From contig NZ_JAMZEG020000004.1 of NCBI RefSeq assembly GCF_024435075.2, positions 230,001-294,000 on the forward strand: a DNA stretch of 64,000 bases, written 5' to 3'. Below, piece after piece: positions 8,913 through 17,060 of this stretch. The DNA is from Marinomonas maritima (GTDB taxonomy: Bacteria > Pseudomonadota > Gammaproteobacteria > Pseudomonadales > Marinomonadaceae). The notes beneath the pieces were generated by a model, which was not told where the DNA came from, searched no databases, and saw only the letters and a program-made list of their open reading frames with translations. Within the stretch, counting starts at the first letter, position 1, and each line of letters opens with the position of its first letter. A program made the position numbers and the translations under genes.

Positions 8913-10037
8913 TTAAATAATAACCAAATCATCGCGATGAATTAATTCTGGCTCACCCTTGTAACCCAAAATATCACCAATACTAGACGACGCCTTACCA
9001 AGCAACTTAAGCGTTTCATCGACACTGTAATTCACCAAACCACGAGCAACTAAATCACCTCGCTCATCAACACAAATAACCATGTCTCCGCGAGAAAAAG
9101 TGCCCTGGGCATCTTTGACACCAACAGCTAATAAGCTCGTTCCTTCTTTTCGCAACGCCTTTACTGCTCCGTCATCCAAGATCAAAGCACCACGACTCTT
9201 TAGATGACCCGCCAACCACTGCTTACGCGCAGCGACTCGACCGCACTCCGGCTGCAACCAAGACCCTAACAACTCACCAGCCGCAGCTCGAACAATGACA
9301 TTTTCTTCACGACCTGAGGCTATCAAAGTATCAGCCCCTGAACGCGCAGCAAGGCGAGCCGCACGCACCTTGGTCAGCATGCCACCGCTACCTAAAACGC
9401 CTGAACCACCACTCGCCATGGACTCTAAACGGTCATCCGATGCTGAAATATAAGATATCAATGTTGCATCTTTATGATCACGTGGGTTTTTATCAAATAA
9501 ACCCTGCTGATCTGTCAAAATAATTAACACATCCGCTTCGACTAAATTGGCCACCAGGGCCCCCAGCGTATCATTGTCACCAAAACGAATTTCATCGGTT
9601 ACAACCGTATCGTTTTCATTAATAATAGGCACAACACCGAAACCAAGCAGCGTTCTCAATGAAGAGCGAGCGTTTAAATAACGTCGACGATTAGATAGAT
9701 CATCATGTGTCAGTAGAATTTGCGCCGTGCACAAGCCATGTTTTTCAAAATGTGACTCATAGACGCCGACTAACTTCATCTGACCAACAGCAGCAGCAGC
9801 CTGCAGCTCGTTTATCTGTGTGGGGCGAGAAGAAAAACCAAGGCGCTTCATGCCAGCAGCAATAGAACCAGAAGAGACTAAGACAACTTCCTTCCCTTGC
9901 GCTCGCAACTGAGCAATTTGAGCAACCCAAAGACCAATTCGGGCAACATCCAACCCTTGACCATCGTTCGTCAATAAAGCACTGCCTATCTTAACGACGA
10001 TACGCTTCGCCTTAGCAATTTTTTCTCGCATTTCCAT
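8913..10037 (-). CDS. proB: Glutamate 5-kinase
   Basis: First enzyme of proline synthesis: phosphorylates glutamate to gamma-glutamyl phosphate in the cytosol. About 374 residues. An amino-acid-kinase domain (VVKIGSALLT, VSSGSIAAGM, INENDTVVTDEIRFGDND, SGGSGVLGSGGMLTKV) is followed by a C-terminal PUA domain (about residue 280 onward). An upstream TTG would extend it, but the ATG at 10037 (MEMREKI) is a better start; a second ATG lies two codons on. It sits directly downstream of obg, which is common in proteobacteria. proA is not in the window. Confidence 0.95.
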   Translation of the reverse strand: MEMREKIAKAKRIVVKIGSALLTNDGQGLDVARIGLWVAQIAQLRAQGKEVVLVSSGSIAAGMKRLGFSSRPTQINELQAAAAVGQMKLVGVYESHFEKHGLCTAQILLTHDDLSNRRRYLNARSSLRTLLGFGVVPIINENDTVVTDEIRFGDNDTLGALVANLVEADVLIILTDQQGLFDKNPRDHKDATLISYISASDDRLESMASGGSGVLGSGGMLTKVRAARLAARSGADTLIASGREENVIVRAAAGELLGSWLQPECGRVAARKQWLAGHLKSRGALILDDGAVKALRKEGTSLLAVGVKDAQGTFSRGDMVICVDERGDLVARGLVNYSVDETLKLLGKASSSIGDILGYKGEPELIHRDDLVII

Positions 10038-10063
10038 GATACTACCGCTTCCCACCAAACAGA

Positions 10064-11254
10064 TTAGCTAACGTATTCCACTTCAACATCGTAATCGTCT
10101 TCATCAAAGTCATCATCGTCCAGCGGTTTACCAGCCTTACGACGCTTCTCACGCAATGACATAATACGATTCCGACCCTCTTCATCGATCAACGTACGTA
10201 TCGCTTTCTCTTTTTCACGCGCCTCAGCACTCTCAGCCAACAACTCTCGCTGCTCATCCAACGCCGTCATCAGGTCCAGACAAAGAACCTCCGTCCCTTC
10301 ACCAGAAATTGCAGAAATTCGGTAAGCCTTACCTTCCCAGCCCAACGCATCCGTCACACTTTTACAGCGCGCTTCCAATTCGTCTTCTGGCACCATATCG
10401 GTTTTATTCAATACCAACCAACGATCACGCTCTGCCAAAGCAGGGCTAAACTGATGCAATTCATTGACGGCAATCACAGCCGCTTCCGCTGGAGTAATTT
10501 CGTCCCAAGGCGCCAAATCGACAATGTGCAGCAAGATACGGTTACGCACCAAGTGCTTCAAAAATCGAATACCAAGACCCGCACCTTCCGACGCCCCTTC
10601 AATAATTCCGGGAATATCAGCCACAACAAAGCTCTGATGTTTTTTCACTTTCACCACACCAAGGTTAGGTACCAAGGTAGTAAAAGGGTAATCGGCCACT
10701 TTAGGCTTAGCAGAAGAAACCGCTCGAATAAAAGTAGACTTGCCTGCATTAGGCAAACCCAGCAAACCCACATCCGCCAAGACTTTCATCTCTAGCTTCA
10801 ATGTACGCTCTTCACCTACCGTACCTTTCGTCGTCTGTCTTGGCGCACGGTTAGTACTTGATTTAAATCGAGTATTCCCCAAACCATGATGACCGCCTTG
10901 AGCCACTTTTAACGTTTGACCGTCACGAACAAGATCCCCAAGCGTCTCGCCCGTATCGTCATCGATTACGGTCGTTCCAACAGGCACTTTAATCTCAAGA
11001 TCCGGCCCTTTCGAGCCCGTCATGTCTTGGCCTTGACCCGTCTCTCCACTCTCAGCAATGTATTTTTTCGTAAAACGAAAATCGATCAGAGTGTTTAAGG
11101 CTTCATCGGCCACCAGCACAACGCTGCCGCCATTACCGCCATCACCACCGTCAGGACCGCCTTTAGCAACATATTTTTCGCGCCAAAAGCTCAAACAACC
11201 ATTACCGCCCTTACCCGCTCTTACATAGATACCGGCTTCATCAACAAATTTCAC
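10064..11254 (-). CDS. obgE: GTPase Obg/CgtA
   Basis: Ribosome-associated GTPase needed for 50S maturation and linked to ppGpp signalling. The 396 residues show three parts: the glycine-rich OBG fold (residues 1-158), the G domain (GLPNAGKST, DIPGIIEG, NKTD, SAISGEG), and a strongly acidic C-terminal tail rich in Asp and Glu. The start is GTG at 11254, giving the standard family N-terminus KFVDEAGIYVRAG and a good AGAGGTG ribosome-binding site; longer readings cross the upstream terminator region. It is separated from rplU-rpmA by a strong terminator. Confidence 0.97.
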   Translation of the reverse strand: MKFVDEAGIYVRAGKGGNGCLSFWREKYVAKGGPDGGDGGNGGSVVLVADEALNTLIDFRFTKKYIAESGETGQGQDMTGSKGPDLEIKVPVGTTVIDDDTGETLGDLVRDGQTLKVAQGGHHGLGNTRFKSSTNRAPRQTTKGTVGEERTLKLEMKVLADVGLLGLPNAGKSTFIRAVSSAKPKVADYPFTTLVPNLGVVKVKKHQSFVVADIPGIIEGASEGAGLGIRFLKHLVRNRILLHIVDLAPWDEITPAEAAVIAVNELHQFSPALAERDRWLVLNKTDMVPEDELEARCKSVTDALGWEGKAYRISAISGEGTEVLCLDLMTALDEQRELLAESAEAREKEKAIRTLIDEEGRNRIMSLREKRRKAGKPLDDDDFDEDDYDVEVEYVS

Positions 11255-11296
11255 AGATACACCTCTTCGGTGGATTATCAGAATCAACAAACTTTG

Positions 11297-11302
11297 ATTA
11301 TA
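11297..11302 (-). promoter_or_regulatory. Candidate -10 element for obg
   Basis: A perfect TATAAT (minus strand) lies just after the rpmA terminator and about 45 nt before the obg start. The matching -35 position falls in the terminator and is weak. The element would be needed if the terminator is efficient. Confidence 0.35.
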
Positions 11303-11312
11303 GAATTCTTCC

Positions 11313-11346
11313 AAAAAAAAAGCCCCGCGTCGCGGAGCTTTTTTTA
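11313..11346 (-). terminator. Terminator of rplU-rpmA
   Basis: On the minus strand AGCTCCGC-GAC-GCGGGGCT forms a GC-rich stem with one G-U pair, followed by nine T residues. An A-run on the other side makes it symmetric. Confidence 0.9.
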
Positions 11347-11362
11347 AGTTTTTAGTAAGTGA

Positions 11363-11620
11363 TTAAGCAGCTACGACAGAAACTGTACGACGCTTCAACT
11401 TACCTTTCACTTCAAACTTCACTTGGCCTTCAACAACAGCGAACAAAGTGTGATCTTTACCAATTTGAACACCAACACCAGGGTGGAACTGAGTACCACG
11501 CTGACGAACAAGAATGTTACCCGGGATCACAACTTGACCACCAAAACGTTTGACACCTAATCGTTTCGACTCGGAATCGCGACCGTTACGAGTACTACCA
11601 CCCGCCTTTTTATGAGCCAT
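11363..11620 (-). CDS. rpmA: Ribosomal protein L27 (bL27)
   Basis: The 85-residue 50S protein whose N-terminus reaches the peptidyl-transferase centre. The sequence begins MAHKKAGGSTRNGRDSESKRLG, the standard form without the Firmicutes-type cleaved N-terminal extension. It lies about 30 nt downstream of rplU and the pair ends at a strong terminator. Confidence 0.98.
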   Translation of the reverse strand: MAHKKAGGSTRNGRDSESKRLGVKRFGGQVVIPGNILVRQRGTQFHPGVGVQIGKDHTLFAVVEGQVKFEVKGKLKRRTVSVVAA

Positions 11621-11651
11621 GACTTACTCCTTAAATTTGAATAGTTAGCGC

Positions 11652-11960
11652 TTAGTTAATACCAGTTATTTTCACTTCCGTGAACCACTGACGATGACCC
11701 ATACGCTTCATAGAATGCTTACGACGACGGAATTTCAAAATTTTCACTTTGTCTCCGCGACCATGAGCAACAACCTCAGCCGTTACTTTAGCGCCTTCTA
11801 CAACTGGTGCACCAACTTTAATGTCGTCGCCATTGCATACAAGAAGAATGTCGTCGAATTGAAACACGCCACCTTCTTCAATAGCTAATTTCTCAACTTT
11901 AAGGGTTTGGCCTTCTTCTACACGGTATTGCTTACCGCCAGTTTTGATCACTGCAAACAT
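11652..11960 (-). CDS. rplU: Ribosomal protein L21 (bL21)
   Basis: 23S rRNA-binding protein of the large subunit. From the ATG at 11960 it has 102 residues and the canonical start MFAVIKTGGKQYRVEEG. The conserved C-terminal signature is KVKILKFRRRKHSMKRMGHRQ. The upstream in-frame ATG four codons earlier is rejected because GGAG lies at the right distance from the MFAV start. It is first in rplU-rpmA and divergent from ispB, as in E. coli. Confidence 0.97.
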   Translation of the reverse strand: MFAVIKTGGKQYRVEEGQTLKVEKLAIEEGGVFQFDDILLVCNGDDIKVGAPVVEGAKVTAEVVAHGRGDKVKILKFRRRKHSMKRMGHRQWFTEVKITGIN

Positions 11961-12097
11961 GTTTATCTCCAATAAGATTTATCCGGCTACTGAAATTGAA
12001 TTTGACCTACGTCTAGTGGCAATAAGTTTCTGGCCTAGTTGGACAAAAATTACTAACCATATGATAGGGAGCAAAATGTGGATAAATCGGACGCGAG

Positions 12098-12126
12098 ATT
12101 GTACAAAATCACACCACTCAATACAA
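12098..12126 (-). promoter_or_regulatory. Candidate rplU promoter
   Basis: Minus strand TTGTAT (12126-12121), 17 bp, TACAAT (12103-12098). It implies a leader of about 130 nt before rplU. Confidence 0.55.
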
Positions 12127-12165
12127 GCTAAAAGCAATGTCTTTATACATTTTTCGCATTTTAGG

Positions 12166-12194
12166 TTGACCCTGACACAAGCCTTACCTAGCAT
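12166..12194 (+). promoter_or_regulatory. Candidate ispB promoter
   Basis: TTGACC (12166-12171), 17 bp, TAGCAT (12189-12194), about 50 bp before the ispB ATG. Confidence 0.45.
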
Positions 12195-12242
12195 GAGGCA
12201 CACTTACTGATCAGCGTGAGACTATTTAGCTTCGGAAATTGC

Positions 12243-13223
12243 ATGCAACCTATACAAATACATGACGTTGTGGCCAATGAATTTGGCCAAGTGAACGAGT
12301 ATATTGTGTCACAACTTAGTAGTGACATCCCTTTAATAGAACAGATCGGCTACTACATCATTAGCAATGGTGGAAAGCGACTGCGGCCACTATTGGTATT
12401 ATTGGCGGCAAGAGCCAGCGCAGAACTAGATACAACCAAACTTAATCAAGCCATTCAGATGGCAACGATTATAGAGTTCATTCATACTTCGACCTTGCTG
12501 CACGATGATGTTGTCGATGAATCCGACATGCGCCGTGGCAAAAAAACCGCTAATGAAGAATGGGGCAATGCACCGAGCGTCTTGGTTGGCGACTTCCTGT
12601 ATTCTCGCGCCTTTCAAATCATGGTCGATGTTGGCAGCATGCGATGCATGAGTATTTTAGCAAAAACCACCAATATTATTGCTGAGGGCGAAGTTCAGCA
12701 ACTCATAAACTGCGGCGACCCAGACACATCAGAAGAAAGCTACCTAAAGGTTATTCAGTACAAAACAGCCAAACTGTTTGAAGGCGCAGCACTTTGCGGC
12801 GCAGTTATAGCAGATGCAAGTACTGAATTTCAAGAAGCGTTACGACAATACGGCATGTATGTTGGCACCGCCTTCCAGCTCATTGATGACGTCATGGATT
12901 ACACCAGCACGGCGGAAGAAATGGGCAAAAGTGTTGGCGATGATCTTGCTGAAGGCAAGCCCACCTTACCGTTAATCTATACAATGAAATACGGTGAGAA
13001 AGACGCAGTTGAGCGAGTAAGACAAGCCATACTCACAGGTGGACTAGAGCAGTTAGAAACCATCATTAATGACGTGCAAAACTGTGGTGCGATTGAATAC
13101 ACACAGCAAAAAGCACAAGAGCAAGCGGATCTAGCGATCACTGTTATCGCTTCGCTACCAGGTTCTGAATACAAAACGGCACTCATTGCCTTAGCAAATG
13201 CATCAGTAAAGCGCCGTAACTAA
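12243..13223 (+). CDS. ispB: Octaprenyl diphosphate synthase (trans-prenyltransferase)
   Basis: Makes the polyprenyl side chain of ubiquinone by adding IPP units to an allylic diphosphate. About 326 residues. It contains GGKRLRPLL, the first Asp-rich motif HDDVVDESD with DMRRGK, and the second motif QLIDDVMDY followed by GKSVGDDLAEGKPTLPLIY. ATG 12243 (MQPIQIHDVV) is chosen over an upstream GTG at 12216 that lacks a convincing ribosome-binding site. The exact chain length (C40 or other) cannot be read from sequence; the symbol rests on homology and on the rplU neighbourhood. Confidence 0.93.
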   Translation: MQPIQIHDVVANEFGQVNEYIVSQLSSDIPLIEQIGYYIISNGGKRLRPLLVLLAARASAELDTTKLNQAIQMATIIEFIHTSTLLHDDVVDESDMRRGKKTANEEWGNAPSVLVGDFLYSRAFQIMVDVGSMRCMSILAKTTNIIAEGEVQQLINCGDPDTSEESYLKVIQYKTAKLFEGAALCGAVIADASTEFQEALRQYGMYVGTAFQLIDDVMDYTSTAEEMGKSVGDDLAEGKPTLPLIYTMKYGEKDAVERVRQAILTGGLEQLETIINDVQNCGAIEYTQQKAQEQADLAITVIASLPGSEYKTALIALANASVKRRN

Positions 13224-13235
13224 TCTTCCCATTAA

Positions 13236-13270
13236 AAACCAAACACAGACACATCAAATGTGTTTGGTTT
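13236..13270. terminator. Bidirectional terminator between ispB and the hydrolase gene
   Basis: A 12-bp perfect stem (AAACCAAACACA / TGTGTTTGGTTT) with an 11-nt loop. It overlaps the stop codon of the convergent hydrolase gene. Confidence 0.75.
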
Positions 13271-14165
13271 ACTTCCTCCCTTTCAACACATTGATCACAG
13301 CGTCAGCCGCCATAGTAGTATGCTGCTGCATAAAACAATGCCCTCCCTCGACCTCAACAACATGGATATTTGGGTTACGCTTTGCCGCAAGCTGATAAGC
13401 CTCTTTAAAGTAATCAAAGGTGTCTTTGCCCTGAATAATAGTGGTCGGCACAGAAATATTAGCGATCGCCTTCCAAAGTCCTTTTGGATAGCTTGAAAAT
13501 ATTGCGGCTTCCATCCATGGTGGGCACCCCAATTGATAGTGCCCTTTTTCATCTCGCTTAATCGATGAGCTAATATAATCGTCTAGGCAAGCATCCTCCC
13601 AGCCTTTAAACGTTCCCCTTTCATAAAAACTGTTTTTTACCTGAGAGAAACTCTCCCATTGAGTACGACGCCGACGAGCTTGCCTTACCAAGGGTATCTG
13701 ACTTTTCAAGCCCGTTAGTTTTACACCTCGCATCATCCACAATAGTCGAGGAGGAAAGAGTGCGGGATCCAACAAAACCAGACGATCAAAAAGAGAAGGA
13801 GTCTTCTCACTCATCAAAGCCGTCATACAACCACCAAAACTGTGTCCAAGGCCAATCAGTTCCGTGTCAGGGAGCCTTGCTCGCTGTACATTCAATGACT
13901 CAGTAAAACGAGAGGCCGTCATATTCCAACCGACAAATCGCTCACCAGACGTTGATTCACCATGGCCAGCCGCATCTTGCATGATTAAATTATAGCCATC
14001 GAGTTTTTCCAAAAAACGCTGGTATGTCTTTACTGAAAAACCATTACCATGAAGAAAATGAATGGTTGGCTGATTTTTCTCAATCTGACTCAGGTATCCC
14101 TGAATGTGATCACTGCCTACTTGATGCTGCCATACGGCTAGGTTTGTATTTTTTTTCACTCTCAT
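13269..14165 (-). CDS. Alpha/beta hydrolase
   Basis: Predicted cytosolic serine hydrolase of about 298 residues. It has an oxyanion-region HGNGFS motif near residue 38, a nucleophile elbow GHSFGG near residue 108, a candidate acid in GKDTFDYF near residue 245 and a C-terminal catalytic histidine in EGGHCFMQ near residue 274. The ATG at 14165 is preferred to a TTG four codons upstream because GAGAG precedes it. The substrate is unknown. It is not a recognisable lipase or haloperoxidase, and it is divergent from fabA without an obvious functional link. Confidence 0.85.
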   Translation of the reverse strand: MRVKKNTNLAVWQHQVGSDHIQGYLSQIEKNQPTIHFLHGNGFSVKTYQRFLEKLDGYNLIMQDAAGHGESTSGERFVGWNMTASRFTESLNVQRARLPDTELIGLGHSFGGCMTALMSEKTPSLFDRLVLLDPALFPPRLLWMMRGVKLTGLKSQIPLVRQARRRRTQWESFSQVKNSFYERGTFKGWEDACLDDYISSSIKRDEKGHYQLGCPPWMEAAIFSSYPKGLWKAIANISVPTTIIQGKDTFDYFKEAYQLAAKRNPNIHVVEVEGGHCFMQQHTTMAADAVINVLKGRK

Positions 14166-14337
14166 AAGCGCTCTCAATCCAGTAAGATATTACCAAAGCA
14201 AATATCCTAACAGAAAAAATAAACGGAAATGGTAATAACAAACATGCTCAAAACCTCCTAATCCTCCCTAAATGCTAGAATTAACATAATAATGATCATT
14301 TTTTATTCAGGTAATTCGGTTTTTTTCCGTTCAAACA

Positions 14338-14366
14338 TTCATATTAAGGTTCCAAACCGATATAAT
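14338..14366 (+). promoter_or_regulatory. Candidate fabA promoter
   Basis: TTCATA (14338-14343), 17 bp, perfect TATAAT (14361-14366), about 85 bp before the fabA start. TCGGTTT upstream and AAACCGA next to the -10 form a loose inverted repeat. No convincing FadR or FabR operator could be read. Confidence 0.5.
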
Positions 14367-14451
14367 CAGCTAGATTTTATACTGCAAACTGGACCACATG
14401 AATCCACCTGACCATTTTGAGTCATCGGTTGGATGTGGATATAGGACTATA

Positions 14452-14967
14452 ATGACTACAGCTTCATCTTTTGAAAAAGACGAACTATTAAAATGCGGCC
14501 ACGGAGAAATGTTTGGTGCAGGCAATGCCCAACTTCCTGTCGGCAATATGCTAATGATGGATCGCATAACACATATCTCGACTGATGGCGGGGAACATGG
14601 CAAAGGCGAAATTATTGCTGAACTAGACATAAACCCTGATCTTTGGTTCTTTGCATGTCACTTCCCTGGCGATCCAGTTATGCCTGGTTGCCTTGGCTTA
14701 GACGCTATGTGGCAGCTAGTCGGATTTTTTCTAGGCTGGAAAGGCAATAAAGGTCGCGGTCGCGCACTTGGTTCCGGCGAAGTGAAATTTACAGGCCAAA
14801 TCCTGCCAACCGCCAAAAAAGTCACTTTCCATATTCAACTTAAGCGCGTCATTGAACGCAAGTTGGTTATGGGTATTGCAGATGGAAGCGTATCCGTTGA
14901 TGGACGTGAAATTTACACAGCAAAAGATTTGCGTGTAGGCTTATTCACTTCAACTGATAACTTCTAA
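14452..14967 (+). CDS. fabA: 3-hydroxydecanoyl-ACP dehydratase/isomerase
   Basis: Dehydrates beta-hydroxyacyl-ACP and isomerises trans-2- to cis-3-decenoyl-ACP, the branch point to unsaturated fatty acids. From ATG 14452 (MTTASSFEKDELL) it has 171 residues, the exact family length; a start 18 codons upstream is rejected. The active-site histidine lies in CHFPGDPVMPG and the aspartate in GLDAMWQLVG. AGGA precedes the start. It is followed 26 nt later by fabB, so both dedicated enzymes of anaerobic unsaturated fatty acid synthesis form one unit. Confidence 0.98.
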   Translation: MTTASSFEKDELLKCGHGEMFGAGNAQLPVGNMLMMDRITHISTDGGEHGKGEIIAELDINPDLWFFACHFPGDPVMPGCLGLDAMWQLVGFFLGWKGNKGRGRALGSGEVKFTGQILPTAKKVTFHIQLKRVIERKLVMGIADGSVSVDGREIYTAKDLRVGLFTSTDNF

Positions 14968-14993
14968 AGATTAAGAATGAAAGAGGCACATTT

Positions 14994-16208
14994 ATGCGTC
15001 GTGTAGTAGTAACAGGTCTTGGTATTGTCAGTTGCCTAGGTAATGACAAAGAGAGCGTTCTGAATTCCTTGCGCGAAGGCCAATCTGGCATTCGTTTCGC
15101 TGAAGATTACAAAGAATACGGTTTTCGTAGCCATGTTTGTGGTCGTATTGACTTAGATGCAAGTAATATTGATCGTAAGATTCGCCGCTTTATGGCTGAT
15201 GCTGCGACTTATGCTTATGTATCTATGCAACAAGCGATTATAGATTCAGGCCTGTCAGAAGACCAAGTATCTAACGTACGTACAGGCTTAGTGGCTGGTT
15301 CTGGCGGTGCATCTGCTCAAAACCTAGTTGACTCTGCCGATACATTACGCGAAAAAGGCGTTAAACGCGTCGGTCCATACCGTGTCACTCAGACAATGGG
15401 AAGTACGGTTTCAGCTTGTTTAGCGACACCTTTTAAAATCAAAGGGGTTAACTATTCAATCACTTCTGCCTGTTCGACCAGTGCCCACTGTATTGGTAAT
15501 GCCATGGAATTAATCCAACTTGGCAAGCAAGACATTGTCTTTGCTGGCGGCGGCGAAGAAGAAAGCTGGGCTCAGACTTGTATGTTTGACGCTATGGGCG
15601 CTCTATCTTCTAAATATAACGAAACACCAGAAAAAGCGTCTCGCGCATACGATGCAAACCGTGATGGTTTTGTTATCGCTGGCGGTGGCGGCATGCTCGT
15701 TATTGAAGAGCTTGAACACGCTAAAGCACGTGGCGCGAAAATCTACGCAGAGTTGGTAGGTTATGGCGCAACGTCTGATGGCTACGACATGGTAGCACCA
15801 TCTGGTGAAGGCGCAGTACGTTGTATGCAGATGGCAATGAGCACAATTGATGGTGATATTGACTACATCAATACTCATGGTACAAGTACTCCTGCTGGCG
15901 ACATGAAAGAGCTTCAAGCGGTTAACGAAACATTTGGTGACAAAATCCCATTGATTAGCTCCACTAAATCCTTGTCAGGTCATTCTCTTGGTGCGGCAGG
16001 CGTTCATGAAGCTATTTATTGTTTGCTAATGATGGAGAACAAATTCATCGCAGCTTCTGCAAACATAGATAACCTTGATCCAGCAGCTGGCAACATTCCT
16101 GTTGTGATGACTCGTAAAGACAATGCAGACCTAAATCTGGTTATGTCTAACAGCTTTGGTTTTGGTGGTACGAACGCCAGCTTAGTATTCAAAAAATACC
16201 AAGCATAG
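14994..16208 (+). CDS. fabB: Beta-ketoacyl-ACP synthase I
   Basis: Condensing enzyme that elongates cis-3-decenoyl-ACP and other acyl-ACPs with malonyl-ACP. The 404 residues carry the Cys-His-His triad: SACSTSAHC (near residue 163), NTHGTSTPAGD (near 298) and GHSLGAAGVHE (near 333). The sequence RRVVVTGLGIVSCLGND at the N-terminus is typical of FabB rather than FabF, and the fabA neighbour supports this. Confidence 0.97.
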   Translation: MRRVVVTGLGIVSCLGNDKESVLNSLREGQSGIRFAEDYKEYGFRSHVCGRIDLDASNIDRKIRRFMADAATYAYVSMQQAIIDSGLSEDQVSNVRTGLVAGSGGASAQNLVDSADTLREKGVKRVGPYRVTQTMGSTVSACLATPFKIKGVNYSITSACSTSAHCIGNAMELIQLGKQDIVFAGGGEEESWAQTCMFDAMGALSSKYNETPEKASRAYDANRDGFVIAGGGGMLVIEELEHAKARGAKIYAELVGYGATSDGYDMVAPSGEGAVRCMQMAMSTIDGDIDYINTHGTSTPAGDMKELQAVNETFGDKIPLISSTKSLSGHSLGAAGVHEAIYCLLMMENKFIAASANIDNLDPAAGNIPVVMTRKDNADLNLVMSNSFGFGGTNASLVFKKYQA

Positions 16209-16222
16209 AAATTTAAGCTCAC

Positions 16223-16256
16223 AAAAAAGCCGCATTCATTGATGCGGCTTTTTTTA
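16223..16256. terminator. Bidirectional terminator between fabB and plsC
   Basis: AGCCGCAT and ATGCGGCT form the stem core around a 6-nt loop, with an A-run on the left and a T-run on the right. It serves fabB and the convergent acyltransferase gene. Confidence 0.9.
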
Positions 16257-16288
16257 TGCTTTTAAACCTGACTCTGTAATCTTTTAAT

Positions 16289-17041
16289 CTAAAAAAGAAA
16301 ATCATTTCCTTTTGGAAGTTTGGCCATCTCAGTACGCATCCAAACATCCATTTCGTCGTGCAGCTGAGATGTTTTTTTCCCTTCAGATTCAATAATAGGG
16401 CCGATAACAACACGAATCGAACCCGGAAACTTACGCCACCGCTTACCAGGCCAAACGTAACCAGCATTGTGCACAACAGGTAATATTGGCACATTAGCAG
16501 ACGTCGCTAACATCGCCGCGCCTTTATTAAAGGCTTGCTCTTCATTCGGCGCTATTCTGGTGCCTTCAGGAAAAATCAAAACAGAACGTCCATCTTCTAA
16601 ACGCTCTTTACCCTGACTAATAATCTGCTTGAGCGCGTTGGTTCGCTGAGACCGATCAATCGCAATCGGTTGAACCATACGCAACCCCCACCCAAAGAAA
16701 GGCACAGCCAACAACTCTTTTTTTAACACCGTAGAAATTGGCGCCATCAGCACCTGCAATACATACGTCTCCCATTCGCTTTGATGATTTGCCACCAGCA
16801 CAAATGGACGATTTTTATTAATATGCTCAAGCCCAATAATCTCAACTTTCACCCCACACACAACACGAAAGACGAACAACAAACCTTTGTTGTGTATGTT
16901 TAATACCGGTTGGCGATAATTTTTGGGCAACAACACGGTTGCGAAAGGCGCAAGCGCACCAAACAAAATAGTTGAGAACGCATAATAAACAAAAAAGATG
17001 ATTGAGCCGATCCACGACCTTAATGACTCTACAATGCTCAT
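16289..17041 (-). CDS. plsC: 1-acyl-sn-glycerol-3-phosphate acyltransferase (PlsC family)
   Basis: Membrane-bound acyltransferase of 250 residues, predicted to convert lysophosphatidic acid to phosphatidic acid. There are one or two N-terminal hydrophobic segments. Motif I is NHQSEWE near residue 86, where the usual HX4D acid is Glu; this HQSxWET form occurs in a known PlsC subfamily. Motif III, FPEGTRIAP, is near residue 157 and PILPVVHNAG follows. It lies 20 nt downstream of a second acyltransferase gene. The family is certain; whether this is the main cellular PlsC is not. Confidence 0.85.
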   Translation of the reverse strand: MSIVESLRSWIGSIIFFVYYAFSTILFGALAPFATVLLPKNYRQPVLNIHNKGLLFVFRVVCGVKVEIIGLEHINKNRPFVLVANHQSEWETYVLQVLMAPISTVLKKELLAVPFFGWGLRMVQPIAIDRSQRTNALKQIISQGKERLEDGRSVLIFPEGTRIAPNEEQAFNKGAAMLATSANVPILPVVHNAGYVWPGKRWRKFPGSIRVVIGPIIESEGKKTSQLHDEMDVWMRTEMAKLPKGNDFLF

Positions 17042-17060
17042 TGACCAACGCCCCCCACGG

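Noticed and set aside
12001..12203. Short open frames in the rplU-ispB intergenic region on both strands
   Set aside because: No family resemblance, and the region is explained by divergent promoters and the rplU leader.
14380..14400. CAAACTGGACCACATG upstream of fabA as a FadR operator
   Set aside because: Only one half resembles the FadR consensus; the symmetric half is missing, so the match is no better than chance.
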